Source: Limnohabitans sp. (GTDB taxonomy: Bacteria > Pseudomonadota > Gammaproteobacteria > Burkholderiales > Burkholderiaceae_C). Taken from it: a DNA stretch of 64,000 nt. Every line of letters begins with the position of its first letter. The stretch's first letter is position 1. Location: the NCBI RefSeq assembly GCF_017848645.1, contig NZ_JAFEIF010000041.1, positions 1 to 64,000 of the forward strand. The letters run 5' to 3'. Shown here in pieces: positions 7,361 through 18,797 of the stretch. A model generated the notes under the pieces. The model was given only the letters and a program-made list of their open reading frames with translations. It had not been told where the DNA came from and did not search any database. The position numbers and the translations under genes are program-made.

Positions 7361-9096
7361 GCCGCAGCCGCAGCGTCCAGTTGACTTCCAGCCCTTTGCT
7401 GGCGAGCAAGACCCCGGTCTGGCGCAGCAAACTGATTGTGGCTGCGATGGCCTTGGGTTTTCTGGGCCTGGTGGGCCGGGCAGCCCATGTGCAGGTGATT
7501 GACAACGACTTCTTCCTTCGCCAAGGTGAGGTGCGCTTTGCCCGCACCTTGGAGTTGCCGGCCAACCGTGGCCGTGTGCTCGACCGCAACGGGGTCCTGT
7601 TGGCTTCGAGCGTGCCGGCCCCCAGCATCTGGGCCAATCCGGAAGACCTCGAGCGCGACCCGGTCAAGCTGCGCCAATTGGCCCGCTTGCTGGAGATGAC
7701 ACCCGCCGAGCTCGAGCACAAACTCAAGGACGAAGAAAAAACCTTTGTCTGGCTGCGCCGCCAGATGGACGAACCCGTGGTCAAGGAAATACGGGCGCTG
7801 GGCATCAAGGGTGTCTACGACATCAAGGAGTACAAGCGTCTGTACCCCGAGGGTGAAGCGGCTGCGCACATCGTGGGCTTCACCAATGTGGAAGACAAGG
7901 GTCAGGAGGGTGTGGAGCTGATTTTCCAAAAGCAGCTGGCGGGTCAGGCTGGTTCGCGCCGCGTGATCAAGGACCGACTGGGTCGTGTGGTCGAGGCTGT
8001 GGGTGAAACCGTGCACCCGGTCGATGGCAAGGACCTGCAGCTGAGCATCGACAGCAAGGTGCAGTTTTACGCCTACCAGACCCTGCGCGATGCGGTCAAG
8101 GAGCACAAGGCCAAGGCGGGCAGCGTGGTGGTGCTGGATGCACAGACTGGTGAAATTCTGGCGCTGGCCAATTACCCCAGCTATTCGCCATCGCGGCGCG
8201 TCAACCTCAGCGGTGAGCAATTGCGCAACCGCGCCTTGACCGACAGCTTCGAGCCGGGCTCGACCATGAAGCCCTTCACGGTGGCTCTGGCCCTGGAGCA
8301 AGGTTTGGTCAAGCCCGAGACGATGATCCAGACCGCTCCGGGACGCATCAACATCACTGGCTCGACCATCAGCGATGTGCACCCCTACGGCATGCTGAGC
8401 GTGAACGAGGTGATTCAGAAGTCCAGCAACGTGGGCACGGTGAAGATGGCCATGCAGCTGGAGCCCCGCGAAATGTGGGAGATGTTCACCGAGTTGGGTT
8501 TTGGGCAAAAACCCGCCTTGCCATTTCCGGGCGTGGTCAGTGGCCGTTTGCGGCCTTATAAATCGTGGCGGCCTGTCGAGCAGGCCACCATGAGCTATGG
8601 CTACGGGGTGTCGGGCAGTTTGTTTCAGATGGCTCGGGCCTATACCGTGTTTGCGCGAGACGGCGAAATCGTGCCGGCCACCATGATGAAAGCCGAGCAA
8701 CAGGTGCAGGGCACCCGCGTGATCAGCGCTGCCAATGCCAAAGCCATGCGCAAGATGCTGCAAATGGCCGCAGGGCCTGGCGGCACCGGCCAAAAAGCCC
8801 AGACCATCGGTTATTCGGTGGGGGGCAAGTCGGGCACGGCCCGCAAGCAAGAGGGCAAGGGCTACGCCAGCAAAAAATACCGTGGCTTTTTCGTGGGCAT
8901 CGCCCCGGTCGAGCAGCCCCGCATCGTGGTGGCTGTGATGATCGATGAACCCTCCAACGGCGTCTACTATGGCGGTGCCGTGGCCGCACCCGTGTTCAGC
9001 CAGACGGTGCAGCAAACCTTGCGCCTGATGGGCGTTCAGCCCGACATGGCGGTCAAGCCCCAGATCGTGGCCAAAGCGGTCGAGGAGTCGTTCTGA
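7357..9096 (+). CDS. ftsI: Peptidoglycan D,D-transpeptidase FtsI (PBP3)
   Basis: A 579-residue class B penicillin-binding protein that crosslinks septal peptidoglycan with FtsW. It has one N-terminal membrane anchor (about 25-48), a pedestal/dimerisation domain (about 66-220, with RGRVLDRNG) and a transpeptidase domain. The catalytic triad of motifs is complete: SxxK at Ser302-Lys305 in EPGSTMKPF, SSN at 356-358 and KSGT at 491-494. The start is a GTG overlapping the ftsL stop. The stop shares bases with the murE ATG. Confidence 0.97.
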   Translation: MSRSRSVQLTSSPLLASKTPVWRSKLIVAAMALGFLGLVGRAAHVQVIDNDFFLRQGEVRFARTLELPANRGRVLDRNGVLLASSVPAPSIWANPEDLERDPVKLRQLARLLEMTPAELEHKLKDEEKTFVWLRRQMDEPVVKEIRALGIKGVYDIKEYKRLYPEGEAAAHIVGFTNVEDKGQEGVELIFQKQLAGQAGSRRVIKDRLGRVVEAVGETVHPVDGKDLQLSIDSKVQFYAYQTLRDAVKEHKAKAGSVVVLDAQTGEILALANYPSYSPSRRVNLSGEQLRNRALTDSFEPGSTMKPFTVALALEQGLVKPETMIQTAPGRINITGSTISDVHPYGMLSVNEVIQKSSNVGTVKMAMQLEPREMWEMFTELGFGQKPALPFPGVVSGRLRPYKSWRPVEQATMSYGYGVSGSLFQMARAYTVFARDGEIVPATMMKAEQQVQGTRVISAANAKAMRKMLQMAAGPGGTGQKAQTIGYSVGGKSGTARKQEGKGYASKKYRGFFVGIAPVEQPRIVVAVMIDEPSNGVYYGGAVAAPVFSQTVQQTLRLMGVQPDMAVKPQIVAKAVEESF

Positions 9097-10628
9097 TGCG
9101 CACCCTGCACAGCGCTCAGGAAGCGGCCCGCTGGTTGCGCTCGCGCGTGACGGGCGAGCTGCGCACCGACAGCCGCTTGGTGCAGGCAGGAGACGGCTTC
9201 ATTGCCTGGCCGGGCGCTGCCACCGATGGGCGGCGTTACCTGACGCAGGCCTTGGCACAAGGCGCCAGCGCCTGCCTGATGGAAGAGGCTGGACACGCAC
9301 CTTGGCTGAACGCGTTGCACAGCCCCGACCAAGAAGCGCTGGCTTGTATGCCCGACCTGAAGGCGCAAACCGCTTGGGTGGCTGACGCCTACTATGAACA
9401 ACCCAGCCGCGCTTTGCAGGTGCTGGCGGTCACGGGCACCAACGGCAAAACATCGACCGCTTGGTGGTTGGCACAGGCACTGTCTTCGCCCGTGTTGGAA
9501 AAAGCCTGTGGGCTGGTGGGCACCTTGGGGGTGGGCCGTTTGCCCGATCTGGTGAGCACTGGCATGACCACGCCCGACCCGGTGTTGCTGCAGCGCCAGT
9601 TCCGCCAGTTTGCCAATGACGGTGTCACGCACTGCGCCATCGAAGCTTCTTCCATTGGCCTGGCCGAACACCGCCTGGATGGCACACACATCCGCGTGGC
9701 CGCGTTCACCAATTTCACGCAGGACCACCTGGACTACCACGGGGACATGGCCCGCTACTGGTCGGCCAAGGCCGCTTTGTTTGCGTGGCCCGGTTTGCAG
9801 TCGGCCGTCATCAACATCGACGATGTGCAGGGCGCTTTGCTGGCCCAGCAGCTGCAAGGCGGCCCGCTCGACGTCTGGACCTGCTCGCGGCGCGGCCCGG
9901 CCCGTCTGCAAGCGCGTGCCTTGACCAGTGCCCAGGGTTTGGCTTTTGAGGTGATCGAAGGCCAGGCCGTGCAGACCCTGCACACGGGTTTGATCGGCGA
10001 CTACAACATGGACAACCTGCTGGGCGTGATCGGCAGTTTGCGCGCTCTGGGTTTTGATTTGACACAAGCCGTACAGGCTTGCGCGCAGCTGACGGCGGTG
10101 CCTGGCCGCATGGAGCGCGTGCCAGTGGATCTGTCGGTTGATCAAATGGATGTGGCCAGCCCGTTGGTGGTCGTGGACTACGCCCACACACCCGACGCCA
10201 TCACCCAAGCTCTGGCTGCGCTGCGTTCGCAGGCGTCGCTGCGGGGTGGTCGCCTCTGGTGTGTGCTGGGCTGCGGCGGTGACCGCGATGCCAGCAAGCG
10301 CCCCCTGATGGCCGCAGCCGCCGAAGCCGGTGCCGACCAGGTGGTGCTGACCAGCGACAACCCCCGCACCGAATCGCCCGAGGCGATTGTGGCCGCGATG
10401 GTCCAAGGCCTGAGCCACCCCACATTGGCCCGCGTTCAACTCGACCGCGCCTTGGCAATTGATGGCGCAGTCGCACAGTCTGCCGCGCAAGACGTGGTGC
10501 TGGTGGCCGGCAAAGGCCACGAAAGCGAGCAAGAGATCATGGGCGTGCGCCACCCGTTTTCGGATGTGGCGCAGGCCCGCAGGGCTTTGCAGCAGCGCGC
10601 TGCACAGAGCCAGGGGGTGAGCGCATGA
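9096..10628 (+). CDS. murE: UDP-MurNAc-L-Ala-D-Glu:meso-diaminopimelate ligase MurE
   Basis: A 510-residue cytosolic ATP-dependent ligase adding the third residue of the stem peptide. The N-terminal UDP-binding domain contains RTDSR; the central ATPase domain has GTNGKTS (114-120), and the glutamate ligase C-domain carries SDNPRTESP. DNPR is the signature of meso-DAP specificity, so the wall is predicted to be of the Gram-negative DAP type and the enzyme uses the DapF product. It starts on the last base of the ftsI stop (TGATG) and ends in an ATGA overlap with murF. Confidence 0.97.
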   Translation: MRTLHSAQEAARWLRSRVTGELRTDSRLVQAGDGFIAWPGAATDGRRYLTQALAQGASACLMEEAGHAPWLNALHSPDQEALACMPDLKAQTAWVADAYYEQPSRALQVLAVTGTNGKTSTAWWLAQALSSPVLEKACGLVGTLGVGRLPDLVSTGMTTPDPVLLQRQFRQFANDGVTHCAIEASSIGLAEHRLDGTHIRVAAFTNFTQDHLDYHGDMARYWSAKAALFAWPGLQSAVINIDDVQGALLAQQLQGGPLDVWTCSRRGPARLQARALTSAQGLAFEVIEGQAVQTLHTGLIGDYNMDNLLGVIGSLRALGFDLTQAVQACAQLTAVPGRMERVPVDLSVDQMDVASPLVVVDYAHTPDAITQALAALRSQASLRGGRLWCVLGCGGDRDASKRPLMAAAAEAGADQVVLTSDNPRTESPEAIVAAMVQGLSHPTLARVQLDRALAIDGAVAQSAAQDVVLVAGKGHESEQEIMGVRHPFSDVAQARRALQQRAAQSQGVSA

Positions 10629-12073
10629 ATGCCCCCGTGTCCATGAAGCTGGGTTTGACGCTCGCCCTGAGTTGGCTGAGCCAAGCCCGTGGTGTGAATC
10701 TGCAAGCGGTGGTGGCCGACCGGGTGCACACCGACAGCCGCAGCCTGCAAGCGGGCGACCTGTTTGTGGCCTTGCGCGGTGAGCGTTTTGATGGCAACCA
10801 GTTCATCGCCCAAGCCAAGGCGCAAGGCGCGGTGGCTGTGGTGTGCGAGGCTTCTGGCGAAGCCCAGGCCCTGGCGCACGGTTTGCCCGCGCTGGTGGTG
10901 CCCGATGCGCGCATCGCATTGGGCGAGCTGGCGGCGGGTTGGCGCGCGCAGTTCAATCTGCCGCTGATCGCCGTGACCGGCAGCAACGGCAAAACCACCG
11001 TGACTCAAATGATCGCGTCCATCTTGCGTGCCCATGCAGGGGACGACGCTTTGTCCACGCAAGGCAACTTGAACAACGACATTGGTGTGCCTCTGACCTT
11101 GTTCAATTTGCGTGCCCACCACCGCATCGCCGTGGTCGAGCTGGGCATGAACCATCCCGGCGAGATCGCCTATTTGTCCAAATTGGCCCAGCCCACCGTG
11201 GCCTTGGTCAACAACGCGCAGCGCGAGCACCAGGAGTTCATGGGCACGGTGGAAGCCGTGGCGCACGAAAACGGCGCTGCGCTGCAAGCCTTGCCCCCTG
11301 AGGGCGTGGCGGTGTTTCCGGCCGACGAAGCATTCACCCCCGTGTGGCGTGAGCTGTCAGGTCAGCGGGTGCAGCGCTGCTTTGCCATGGCCTCGCACAG
11401 CGAGGCCGATGTCAGGGCCGCTGTGGTGGTCTGGCAATCGGGTGCCTGGCAGTTCACCCTCAAAACCCCCGAGGGCACCGCGCCCGTGCGCTTGCACATC
11501 GCCGGGCGACACAACGTCAAAAATGCCTTGGCCGCTTCGGCCTGCGCCCTGGCCGCAGGCGTGCCCCTGGCCGCCGTGGCCCAGGGTCTGGTGGCGTTTG
11601 AGCCGGTCAAGGGCCGCTCGCGTGCACTGGTGCTGCAAACGGCTACAAATGAGATCACCTTGGTCGACGACACCTACAACGCCAACCCCGACTCGGTGCG
11701 TGCCGCTATTGATGTGCTGGCCGAGTTGCCTGCGCCGCGTTTGCTGGTGCTGGGCGACATGGGTGAAGTGGGCAACCAAGGCCCCGAGTTCCATGCCGAG
11801 GTGGGGGCCTACGCCGCCGAGCGCGGCATCGAAGCGCTGTTTACCTTGGGTGACTTGTGCGTGCACAGCGCGCAGGCCTTTGGTGCAGCCCAACACTTCG
11901 AGAACATGGACCGTTTGCTGGCGGCCGTCACGGCGCAAGTGGACGGTTTTCAGAGCGTGGTCGTCAAAGGTTCGCGTTTCATGAAGATGGAGCGCGTGGT
12001 GCAAGCCCTGCTGTCACGGGGCGAAGACAAGAACAGTCAAAACAATAAAAAAGGGGAGTCCCATGCTGCTTAG
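10625..12073 (+). CDS. murF: UDP-MurNAc-tripeptide:D-Ala-D-Ala ligase MurF
   Basis: A 482-residue cytosolic ligase that adds the D-Ala-D-Ala dipeptide made by Ddl. The P-loop is GSNGKTT (119-125). The Mur central domain shows [15 protein letters not shown] and [10 protein letters not shown], the family's nucleotide-binding signatures; the C-domain has [14 protein letters not shown] and GDMGEVG. Start and stop overlap the neighbours (ATGA with murE; 11-base overlap with mraY), consistent with coupled translation. Confidence 0.97.
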   Translation: MNAPVSMKLGLTLALSWLSQARGVNLQAVVADRVHTDSRSLQAGDLFVALRGERFDGNQFIAQAKAQGAVAVVCEASGEAQALAHGLPALVVPDARIALGELAAGWRAQFNLPLIAVTGSNGKTTVTQMIASILRAHAGDDALSTQGNLNNDIGVPLTLFNLRAHHRIAVVELGMNHPGEIAYLSKLAQPTVALVNNAQREHQEFMGTVEAVAHENGAALQALPPEGVAVFPADEAFTPVWRELSGQRVQRCFAMASHSEADVRAAVVVWQSGAWQFTLKTPEGTAPVRLHIAGRHNVKNALAASACALAAGVPLAAVAQGLVAFEPVKGRSRALVLQTATNEITLVDDTYNANPDSVRAAIDVLAELPAPRLLVLGDMGEVGNQGPEFHAEVGAYAAERGIEALFTLGDLCVHSAQAFGAAQHFENMDRLLAAVTAQVDGFQSVVVKGSRFMKMERVVQALLSRGEDKNSQNNKKGESHAA

Positions 12074-13241
12074 CCTGGCCCAATGGTTGCAAAGTTTGTC
12101 CCCCGAGTGGGGCTTCTTGCGTGTTTTCCAATACATCACCTTTCGTGCGGTGATGGCCGCGATGACGGCGCTCTTGATTGGCCTGGCCGCAGGCCCCTGG
12201 GTCATCCGGCGCTTGACCTCGCTCAAGATCGGCCAGCCCATCCGTGGCTACGGCATGGAGTCGCACCTGTCCAAAAGCGGCACGCCCACCATGGGCGGTG
12301 TGCTCATCTTGTTGTCGATCGCCATCTCCACTTTGCTGTGGTTTGACCTGTCCAACCGTTTTGTCTGGATCGTGCTGATCGTGACCCTGGGCTTTGGGGC
12401 CATTGGTTGGGTCGACGACTGGCGCAAGGTGGTCAACAAAGACCCCGAGGGCATGCGTTCGCGCGAGAAGTATTTCTGGCAATCGGTCATCGGCTTGCTG
12501 GCCGCGCTGTATTTGGTGTTCAGCATCTCCGAAGTGTCCAACATGCGCGTGCTCGACTTGTTTGGCCAGTGGGTGATGTCGGGCTTTGATGTGAGCCTGC
12601 CGCCCAAGGCTGGTTTACAGGTGCCTTTCTTCAAAGAAATCAATTACCCGCTGGGCGTGCTGGGCTTTGTGGTGCTGACTTATCTGGTCATCGTGGGGTC
12701 CAGCAATGCAGTCAACCTGACCGACGGTTTGGACGGCTTGGCCATCATGCCAGTGGTCATGGTGGGATCAGCATTGGGCGTGTTCGCCTATGTGACCGGC
12801 AGCTCGGTTTATTCCAAGTACTTGTTCTTCCCGCACATTCCGGGTTCGGGCGAGTTGCTGATTTTCTGCGCCGCCATGGCGGGTGCGGGTTTGGCGTTTT
12901 TGTGGTTCAACACCCACCCGGCCCAAGTCTTCATGGGTGACGTGGGCGCGCTGGCGCTGGGCGCGGCGCTGGGCACCATTGCCGTGATCGTGCGCCAGGA
13001 GATCGTGTTGGCCATCATGGGCGGCATCTTTGTGGTCGAGGCCTTGTCGGTCATGGCGCAGGTCACGTATTTCAAGTACACCAAGAAAAAATACGGCGAG
13101 GGTCGGCGCATCCTGAAGATGGCGCCCTTGCACCACCATTTTGAAAAGAGCGGCTGGAAGGAAACGCAAGTCGTGGTGCGTTTCTGGATCATCACCATGC
13201 TGCTGTGTCTGGTCGGCTTGTCGACCCTGAAGCTGAGGTAA
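12063..13241 (+). CDS. mraY: Phospho-MurNAc-pentapeptide transferase MraY
   Basis: A 392-residue polytopic inner-membrane enzyme that moves phospho-MurNAc-pentapeptide onto undecaprenyl phosphate to make lipid I. About ten hydrophobic segments are visible. Signature motifs are [10 protein letters not shown], the catalytic acidic pair in [21 protein letters not shown] and the cytosolic loop [15 protein letters not shown]. The ATG at 12063 follows AAAGGGGAG and lies inside the 3' end of murF. Length (E. coli 360) is slightly extended by a longer periplasmic loop around residues 160-190. Confidence 0.97.
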   Translation: MLLSLAQWLQSLSPEWGFLRVFQYITFRAVMAAMTALLIGLAAGPWVIRRLTSLKIGQPIRGYGMESHLSKSGTPTMGGVLILLSIAISTLLWFDLSNRFVWIVLIVTLGFGAIGWVDDWRKVVNKDPEGMRSREKYFWQSVIGLLAALYLVFSISEVSNMRVLDLFGQWVMSGFDVSLPPKAGLQVPFFKEINYPLGVLGFVVLTYLVIVGSSNAVNLTDGLDGLAIMPVVMVGSALGVFAYVTGSSVYSKYLFFPHIPGSGELLIFCAAMAGAGLAFLWFNTHPAQVFMGDVGALALGAALGTIAVIVRQEIVLAIMGGIFVVEALSVMAQVTYFKYTKKKYGEGRRILKMAPLHHHFEKSGWKETQVVVRFWIITMLLCLVGLSTLKLR

Positions 13242-13244
13242 GCC

Positions 13245-14999
13245 ATGCAGCTCCAAGGTCAACACGTTCTGATTCTCGGTTTGGGTGCTTCGGGCCTGGC
13301 GATGGCCCGCTGGTGCGCGCATGCCGGGGCTGACGTGACCGTGGCCGACACCCGTGAGACGCCGCCACAGTTGGCCGTTTTGCAGGCCGAGTGGCCTGCT
13401 GTGCGTTTTGTGCCAGGTCCCTTTGAAGCCAGTCTGGTCGAAGGCATGTCGGTGCGTGCGGTGTTCCGCAGCCCGGGCCTGGCCCCTGAGGTGGTGGCTC
13501 CCGTCGTGGATGCAGCGCGCAGCATGGGCCTGTGGCAAGGCGGTGAGCTGAGCTTGTTCGCCGCTGGTTTGCAGGATTTGAAGGCGCGCTTTGGCTACGC
13601 GCCGCAGGTGTTGGCCATCAGCGGCACCAATGGCAAGACCACGGTCACATCGCTCACTGGGCAGCTGGTGGCGCGTGCGGGAAAAACCGTAAAAGTGGCC
13701 GGCAACATTGGACCCACGCTGCTGGACACCTTGACCGAAGCGATGGCGCAAGCGCATGTGCAGGTCGAGCAAGAAGCAGCCGAACGCGCCGCCGCTGAGC
13801 TTGAAAACCAGAATCAGGTCAGCGTACCGTCATCGGTGACAACTGCTCATGAGGCAGTCACCCCGGCGCAATCGCAGGATGAATCCGAAAGCGAGGCGGC
13901 CGATACAGACGAGACGCTGGACAGCATGGGTGAAGAGGCCGCCGCTGAACTGCCGCTGCCCGTTGCTCCTGCCGTGCAGGACCCCATGGCCCAGGCACTG
14001 CCCCAGGTGTGGGTGCTGGAGCTGTCGAGCTTCCAGCTCGACAGCAGCGAAGGCTTTGAGCCGACCGCTGCCACCGTGCTGAACATCTCGCAAGACCACC
14101 TGGACTGGCATGGCAGCATGGCCGCCTACGCCGCCGCCAAAGCCCGCATTTTTGGCGCACAGGCATTGATGGTGCTCAACCGCGAAGACGCGCAAGTCAT
14201 GGCCATGCGGCCTGAGCCTGTGCGCGTGAAGTTGCAAAAGCCTGTGGAGCGCGCTTGTGTGCTGTTTGGAGGCGACATGCCCCAGCGCCCGGGCGACTTT
14301 GGCATCGAAGTCACGCACGGCATGACGTGGTTGGTGCGCGCCCTGGAGGCCGATGAAACACGCCGCCGCCGCAAGGACGCGGCAGAAGAATTGCACATCC
14401 AGCGCCTGATGCCCGCCGACGCCTTGCGCATTCGCGGCCGCCACAACGCGGTCAATGCGCTCGCTGCCTTGGCCCTGGCCAGCAGCGCAGGTTGCGCTTT
14501 GGGCCCCATGCTTTATGGCCTGCGCGAATACCGGGGCGAGCCGCACCGTGTCGAGCCGGTGGCCATCGTCCATGAGGTCGAATATTTCGACGACAGCAAG
14601 GGCACCAACGTGGGCGCCACCGTGGCCGCCTTGCAAGGCTTGGGGGCGGACCGCCGCGTGGTGGTCATTTTGGGTGGCGAAGGCAAGGGCCAGGACTTTT
14701 CGCCCTTGGCTGAACCCGTCCAGCGCTTTGCCCGGGGCGTGGTCTTGATCGGCCGCGACGCCCCCGTGATCCGTGAAGCGCTGCAAGGCACGGACGTGCC
14801 GCTGCACGACGCCGCCGACATGCATGACGCCGTCAAGCAAGCTGCGGCCCTGGCCCGCAGCGGCGATGCGGTCTTGATGTCGCCCGCTTGCGCGAGCTTT
14901 GACATGTTTGACAACTATGGCCACCGCGCCGAGGTGTTTGTCCAGGCTGTGGCCAGCTTGGCCGAAGCGGCGGGTGTGGCCATGGAGGGGGGGCTGTGA
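13245..14999 (+). CDS. murD: UDP-MurNAc-L-Ala:D-glutamate ligase MurD with acidic insertion
   Basis: A 584-residue ligase that adds D-Glu to UDP-MurNAc-L-Ala; E. coli MurD has 438. Conserved parts are [13 protein letters not shown] (11-23), the P-loop GTNGKTT (127-133), GNIGPTLLD (153-161), ELSSFQLD (259-266), [11 protein letters not shown] and the C-domain [15 protein letters not shown]. The extra length is mainly a low-complexity, Glu/Ala/Gln-rich block at about residues 164-251, inserted between GNIGPTLLD and the ELSSFQL strand, plus a shorter Arg/Glu-rich stretch near 365-385. The conserved catalytic parts are in frame on both sides, so the gene looks functional. The mraY stop is three bases upstream and the stop overlaps ftsW as GTGA. 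Confidence 0.96.
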   Translation: MQLQGQHVLILGLGASGLAMARWCAHAGADVTVADTRETPPQLAVLQAEWPAVRFVPGPFEASLVEGMSVRAVFRSPGLAPEVVAPVVDAARSMGLWQGGELSLFAAGLQDLKARFGYAPQVLAISGTNGKTTVTSLTGQLVARAGKTVKVAGNIGPTLLDTLTEAMAQAHVQVEQEAAERAAAELENQNQVSVPSSVTTAHEAVTPAQSQDESESEAADTDETLDSMGEEAAAELPLPVAPAVQDPMAQALPQVWVLELSSFQLDSSEGFEPTAATVLNISQDHLDWHGSMAAYAAAKARIFGAQALMVLNREDAQVMAMRPEPVRVKLQKPVERACVLFGGDMPQRPGDFGIEVTHGMTWLVRALEADETRRRRKDAAEELHIQRLMPADALRIRGRHNAVNALAALALASSAGCALGPMLYGLREYRGEPHRVEPVAIVHEVEYFDDSKGTNVGATVAALQGLGADRRVVVILGGEGKGQDFSPLAEPVQRFARGVVLIGRDAPVIREALQGTDVPLHDAADMHDAVKQAAALARSGDAVLMSPACASFDMFDNYGHRAEVFVQAVASLAEAAGVAMEGGL

Positions 15000-16297
15000 G
15001 CGAAGCCATCACTTTCCCTCAGCGACTGCAGCAGTCGGCTGCTGGCCTGTTGCACCGTGTCACAGGCGGGCTGGTCGGTGCGACTGGGGCGAGTTCTCAA
15101 GGTTTGCCGGTCAATCTGGGTGACTACGGCATGGCCGGTCGAGTCCATGGCCGCCCGGCCCGCATGCAAAGCGTGGACCAGGCCTTGGTCTGGGTGGTGG
15201 TGGCCTTGCTGCTGTGGGGCATGGTCATGGTGTACTCGGCCTCGATCGCGATGCCGGACAACCCACGTTTTTCGCGCTACAGCCAAACCCATTTCCTCAC
15301 TCGCCATGTCATTTCCATGGTCGTGGGCTGCATCATGGCCTTGCTGGCCTTCCAGGTGCGCATGGAGACTTGGGAAAAAGTCGCTCGCCCCTTGTTTGTG
15401 TTTTCGCTCATCTTGCTGGCTGTGGTGCTGATCCCCTTCATCGGCAAAGGCGTCAATGGCGCACGCCGCTGGATCTCATTTGGTGTCATGAATTTCCAGC
15501 CTTCCGAGTTGGCCAAGCTGGCCACCATCATCTACGCCGCCAATTACATGGTGCGCAAGATGGATGTGAAAGAGAAGTTTTTCAAAGCCGTCTGGCCCAT
15601 CGGCGCTGCGGTCGGCGTGGCGGGTGTGTTCTTGCTGGCCGAGCCGGACATGGGCGCGTTCATGGTGATCGCCATCATCGCCATGGGCATCTTGTTCCTG
15701 GGGGGTGTGAATGCCCGCATGTTTTTCCTGATCCTGGGCATTTTGATCCTGGCTTTCGTGATCATGATCGCCGAGTCGCCCTGGCGGCGGGAGCGGATTT
15801 TTGCCTACCTTGACCCCTTCAGTGCCGAGCACGCATTGGGCAAAGGCTACCAGTTGACGCATTCGCTGATCGCCATTGGCCGAGGTGAAGTCTGGGGCGT
15901 TGGCCTGGGCGGCAGTGTGGAGAAGTTGCACTGGTTACCCGAGGCGCACACCGACTTCTTGCTGGCCGTGATCGGTGAAGAGTTTGGCCTGGTCGGCGTG
16001 ACCCTGGTGATTGGCCTGTTCCTGTGGCTCAGCCGTCGCATCATGGTGATTGGGCGTCAAGCCATTGCGCTGGAAAAAGTGTTTTCCGGCCTGGTCGCGC
16101 AAGGCGTGGGCATCTGGATCGGTTTTCAGGCCTTCATCAACATGGGCGTGAACCTGGGGGCCTTGCCTACCAAGGGCCTGACCTTGCCGCTGATGAGTTA
16201 CGGCGGCTCGGCCATCATGATGAACCTGATCGCGATCGCCATCGTGCTGCGCATCGACGCCGAGAACAAACAAATGATGCGCGGAGGCCGACCATGA
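14996..16297 (+). CDS. ftsW: Septal peptidoglycan glycosyltransferase FtsW
   Basis: A 433-residue SEDS-family polymerase that builds septal glycan from lipid II together with FtsI. A cytosolic N-terminal tail of about 60 residues precedes roughly ten membrane segments. Family signatures include [18 protein letters not shown], the periplasmic [16 protein letters not shown] and the closing [10 protein letters not shown]. The start is a GTG overlapping the murD stop; the tail is longer than in E. coli but the frame gives no closer start with the membrane core complete. The stop overlaps the murG ATG. Confidence 0.96.
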   Translation: MSEAITFPQRLQQSAAGLLHRVTGGLVGATGASSQGLPVNLGDYGMAGRVHGRPARMQSVDQALVWVVVALLLWGMVMVYSASIAMPDNPRFSRYSQTHFLTRHVISMVVGCIMALLAFQVRMETWEKVARPLFVFSLILLAVVLIPFIGKGVNGARRWISFGVMNFQPSELAKLATIIYAANYMVRKMDVKEKFFKAVWPIGAAVGVAGVFLLAEPDMGAFMVIAIIAMGILFLGGVNARMFFLILGILILAFVIMIAESPWRRERIFAYLDPFSAEHALGKGYQLTHSLIAIGRGEVWGVGLGGSVEKLHWLPEAHTDFLLAVIGEEFGLVGVTLVIGLFLWLSRRIMVIGRQAIALEKVFSGLVAQGVGIWIGFQAFINMGVNLGALPTKGLTLPLMSYGGSAIMMNLIAIAIVLRIDAENKQMMRGGRP

Positions 16298-17364
16298 CGA
16301 ACAAGGTCAAAAAGGCATTGGTCATGGCGGGCGGCACAGGCGGGCACATTTTCCCGGGCCTGGCCGTGGCCGAAGCCCTTCGCGAAGCCGGCTGGCAGGT
16401 GCACTGGTTGGGAGCGCCGAACAGCATGGAGCAAGCCTTGGTGCCCGCGCGTGGATTCGCTTTTGAGCCGGTTGCGTTTGGTGGCGTGCGCGGCAAAGGT
16501 CTGCAAACATTGGCCTTGTTGCCGCTGCGGCTGTTGCGTGCGTTCTGGCAAAGCCTGCAGGTGGTGCGCCGGGTGCAACCCGATGTGGTGTTGGGCCTGG
16601 GCGGCTACATCACTTTCCCGGGCGGCATGATGGCCAGCCTGTGGAGCAAGCCCCTGGTGCTGCACGAACAAAACTCGGTGGCGGGCCTGGCCAACAAGGT
16701 ACTGGCCCAATTGGGCGATCGTGTGTTCACCGCCTTCCCCGGTGTCTTCAAAACCGGGCAATGGGTGGGCAACCCCTTGCGCCGCGCTTTCACAGAACAG
16801 GCCGCGCCCGCTGAACGCTTTGCCGGACGCAGCGGCCCCTTGCGTGTGTTGGTGGTGGGCGGCAGCTTGGGGGCCAAGGCTCTCAACGACATCGTGCCGC
16901 AGGCCCTGGCCTTGATGCCAGAGGCCACACGCCCGCACGTCATCCACCAAAGCGGGGCCAAACAAATTGACGCGCTGCGGGCCAACTACGAGGCCGCAGG
17001 CGTGCAGGCCGAATTGACCCCGTTCATCGACGACACGGCCACGGCGTTTGCTCAGGCCGATCTGGTCATTTGCCGTGCAGGGGCCAGCACCGTGACCGAG
17101 TTGGCGGCGGTGGGTGTGGCTGCTTTGTATGTGCCATTCCCATTTGCCGTTGACGACCACCAGACCACCAATGCGCAGTTTTTGGTGGCCTCGGGGGGCG
17201 GCTGGCTGGTGCCTCAGGCCGAGTTGACCGCGCAGCACCTGGCCGAGCGCCTGACGGCCTTGAGCCGCGACACATTACAAGACGTGGCACAAAAAGCCTA
17301 CGCACAGAAAAAAACAAATGCGACCAGGGAGGTTGTGATGGCTTGTGAGGAGTTGGCGGCATGA
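16294..17364 (+). CDS. murG: UDP-GlcNAc:lipid I GlcNAc transferase MurG
   Basis: A 356-residue peripheral inner-membrane glycosyltransferase (GT28) that turns lipid I into lipid II. Diagnostic motifs are the N-terminal G loop [15 protein letters not shown] (about 11-25), [11 protein letters not shown], the second G loop [12 protein letters not shown] and the UDP-GlcNAc site [13 protein letters not shown]. The ATG at 16294 overlaps the ftsW stop; the open frame extends further upstream inside ftsW but that part is shadow. Length matches E. coli MurG (355). Confidence 0.97.
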   Translation: MTNKVKKALVMAGGTGGHIFPGLAVAEALREAGWQVHWLGAPNSMEQALVPARGFAFEPVAFGGVRGKGLQTLALLPLRLLRAFWQSLQVVRRVQPDVVLGLGGYITFPGGMMASLWSKPLVLHEQNSVAGLANKVLAQLGDRVFTAFPGVFKTGQWVGNPLRRAFTEQAAPAERFAGRSGPLRVLVVGGSLGAKALNDIVPQALALMPEATRPHVIHQSGAKQIDALRANYEAAGVQAELTPFIDDTATAFAQADLVICRAGASTVTELAAVGVAALYVPFPFAVDDHQTTNAQFLVASGGGWLVPQAELTAQHLAERLTALSRDTLQDVAQKAYAQKKTNATREVVMACEELAA

Positions 17365-18797
17365 AACACGCCATCCGAAAAATTCATTTCATCGGTGTGG
17401 GCGGCTCAGGCATGAGCGGCATTGCCGAAGTGTTGCTCAATTTGGGTTACCAGATTTCCGGCTCCGATTTGTCCGACAGCGCCACACTGCAGCGCCTGGC
17501 GGCTTTGGGCATCGCCACCCATGTGGGTCACAGTGCGGGCAACGTGCAAGACGCCGATGCCGTGGTCACATCGACCGCCGTGAAAGCCGACAACCCCGAG
17601 GTGCTGGCCGCACGGGCGCGCCATATCCCCATCGTGCCTCGCGCCGTCATGTTGGCCGAACTCATGCGCATGAAGCAAGGCGTGGCCATTGCCGGCACAC
17701 ACGGCAAAACCACCACCACCAGTTTGGTGGCCAGTGTTTTGGCCGAGGCCGGACTGGATCCGACCTTTGTGATTGGCGGCCGCTTGAACAGCGCAGGGGC
17801 GAACGCCAAGCTGGGCACGGGCGACTACATCGTGGTGGAAGCTGACGAGTCGGACGCTTCGTTTTTGAACCTGTTGCCCGTGATGGCGGTGGTGACCAAC
17901 ATCGATGCCGATCACATGGAAACCTATGGCCACGACCTGGCCAAGCTCAAGGCGGCCTTTGTCGAGTTCTTGCACCGCATGCCGTTTTACGGCACCGCCA
18001 TCGTCTGCTCGGACGACCTTGGTGTGCAGTCCATCGTCGACGACATCGCCCGTCCCGTGACCACTTATGGCCTGAACGAGGGCGCCCAAGTGCGCGCGGT
18101 GGACGTGCGGGCCCAAAACGGGCAGATGCACTTCACGGTGCAACGGCGCAACGGCGTGACTTTGCCCGACTTGCCCATCGTGCTGAACTTGCCCGGTGTG
18201 CACAACGTGCTCAATGCCCTGGCCGCGATTTCCGTGGCCGTCGAGTTGGGTGTGGATGATGCGGCTGTGCAACGCGCTCTGGCCCAGTTCAAGGGCGTGG
18301 GCCGCCGTTTCCAGCGTTATGGCGAAGTGGCCACGGCCGATGGCCAAGGGCGCTTCACGGTCATCGACGATTACGGGCACCACCCGGTCGAGATGGCGGC
18401 CACGCTGGCCGCAGCCCGTGGTGCATTCCCGGGCCGCCGTTTGGTGCTGGCTTTCCAGCCGCACCGCTACAGCCGCACGCGAGATTGTTTTGAAGACTTC
18501 GTGAAAGTCATTGGCCAGGGCTGCGACAGCGTGTTGCTGTCCGAGGTGTATGCCGCAGGTGAAGCGCCCATCGTGGCCGCCGACGGCCGTTCGCTGGCTC
18601 GGGCGTTGCGCGTGGCAGGCAAGGTCGAACCCGTCTTTGTGGACGCGATTGCCGACATGCCGCAAGCCGTGATGAACAACGCACGCGATGGCGATGTGCT
18701 CATTTGCATGGGCGCAGGCTCCATTGGAGGCACCCCGGCGCAGGTGGTGGCCTTGGGCGGCTGCGTCAAAGATGCGGCCAAAGAGGTGATCGCATGA
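17361..18797 (+). CDS. murC: UDP-N-acetylmuramate:L-alanine ligase MurC
   Basis: A 478-residue cytosolic ligase that starts the stem peptide. The Rossmann-like N-domain has [17 protein letters not shown] (about 9-25); the ATP loop is [10 protein letters not shown]; later signatures are [10 protein letters not shown], the Mur-ligase [11 protein letters not shown], and [14 protein letters not shown]. All are intact. It overlaps both neighbours through ATGA junctions (murG and ddl). Confidence 0.97.
   Translation: MKHAIRKIHFIGVGGSGMSGIAEVLLNLGYQISGSDLSDSATLQRLAALGIATHVGHSAGNVQDADAVVTSTAVKADNPEVLAARARHIPIVPRAVMLAELMRMKQGVAIAGTHGKTTTTSLVASVLAEAGLDPTFVIGGRLNSAGANAKLGTGDYIVVEADESDASFLNLLPVMAVVTNIDADHMETYGHDLAKLKAAFVEFLHRMPFYGTAIVCSDDLGVQSIVDDIARPVTTYGLNEGAQVRAVDVRAQNGQMHFTVQRRNGVTLPDLPIVLNLPGVHNVLNALAAISVAVELGVDDAAVQRALAQFKGVGRRFQRYGEVATADGQGRFTVIDDYGHHPVEMAATLAAARGAFPGRRLVLAFQPHRYSRTRDCFEDFVKVIGQGCDSVLLSEVYAAGEAPIVAADGRSLARALRVAGKVEPVFVDAIADMPQAVMNNARDGDVLICMGAGSIGGTPAQVVALGGCVKDAAKEVIA

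Noticed and set aside
7351..9015. 554-codon reverse frame opposite ftsI
   Set aside because: Complete PBP3 motifs are on the plus strand; the antisense product has no recognisable domain.
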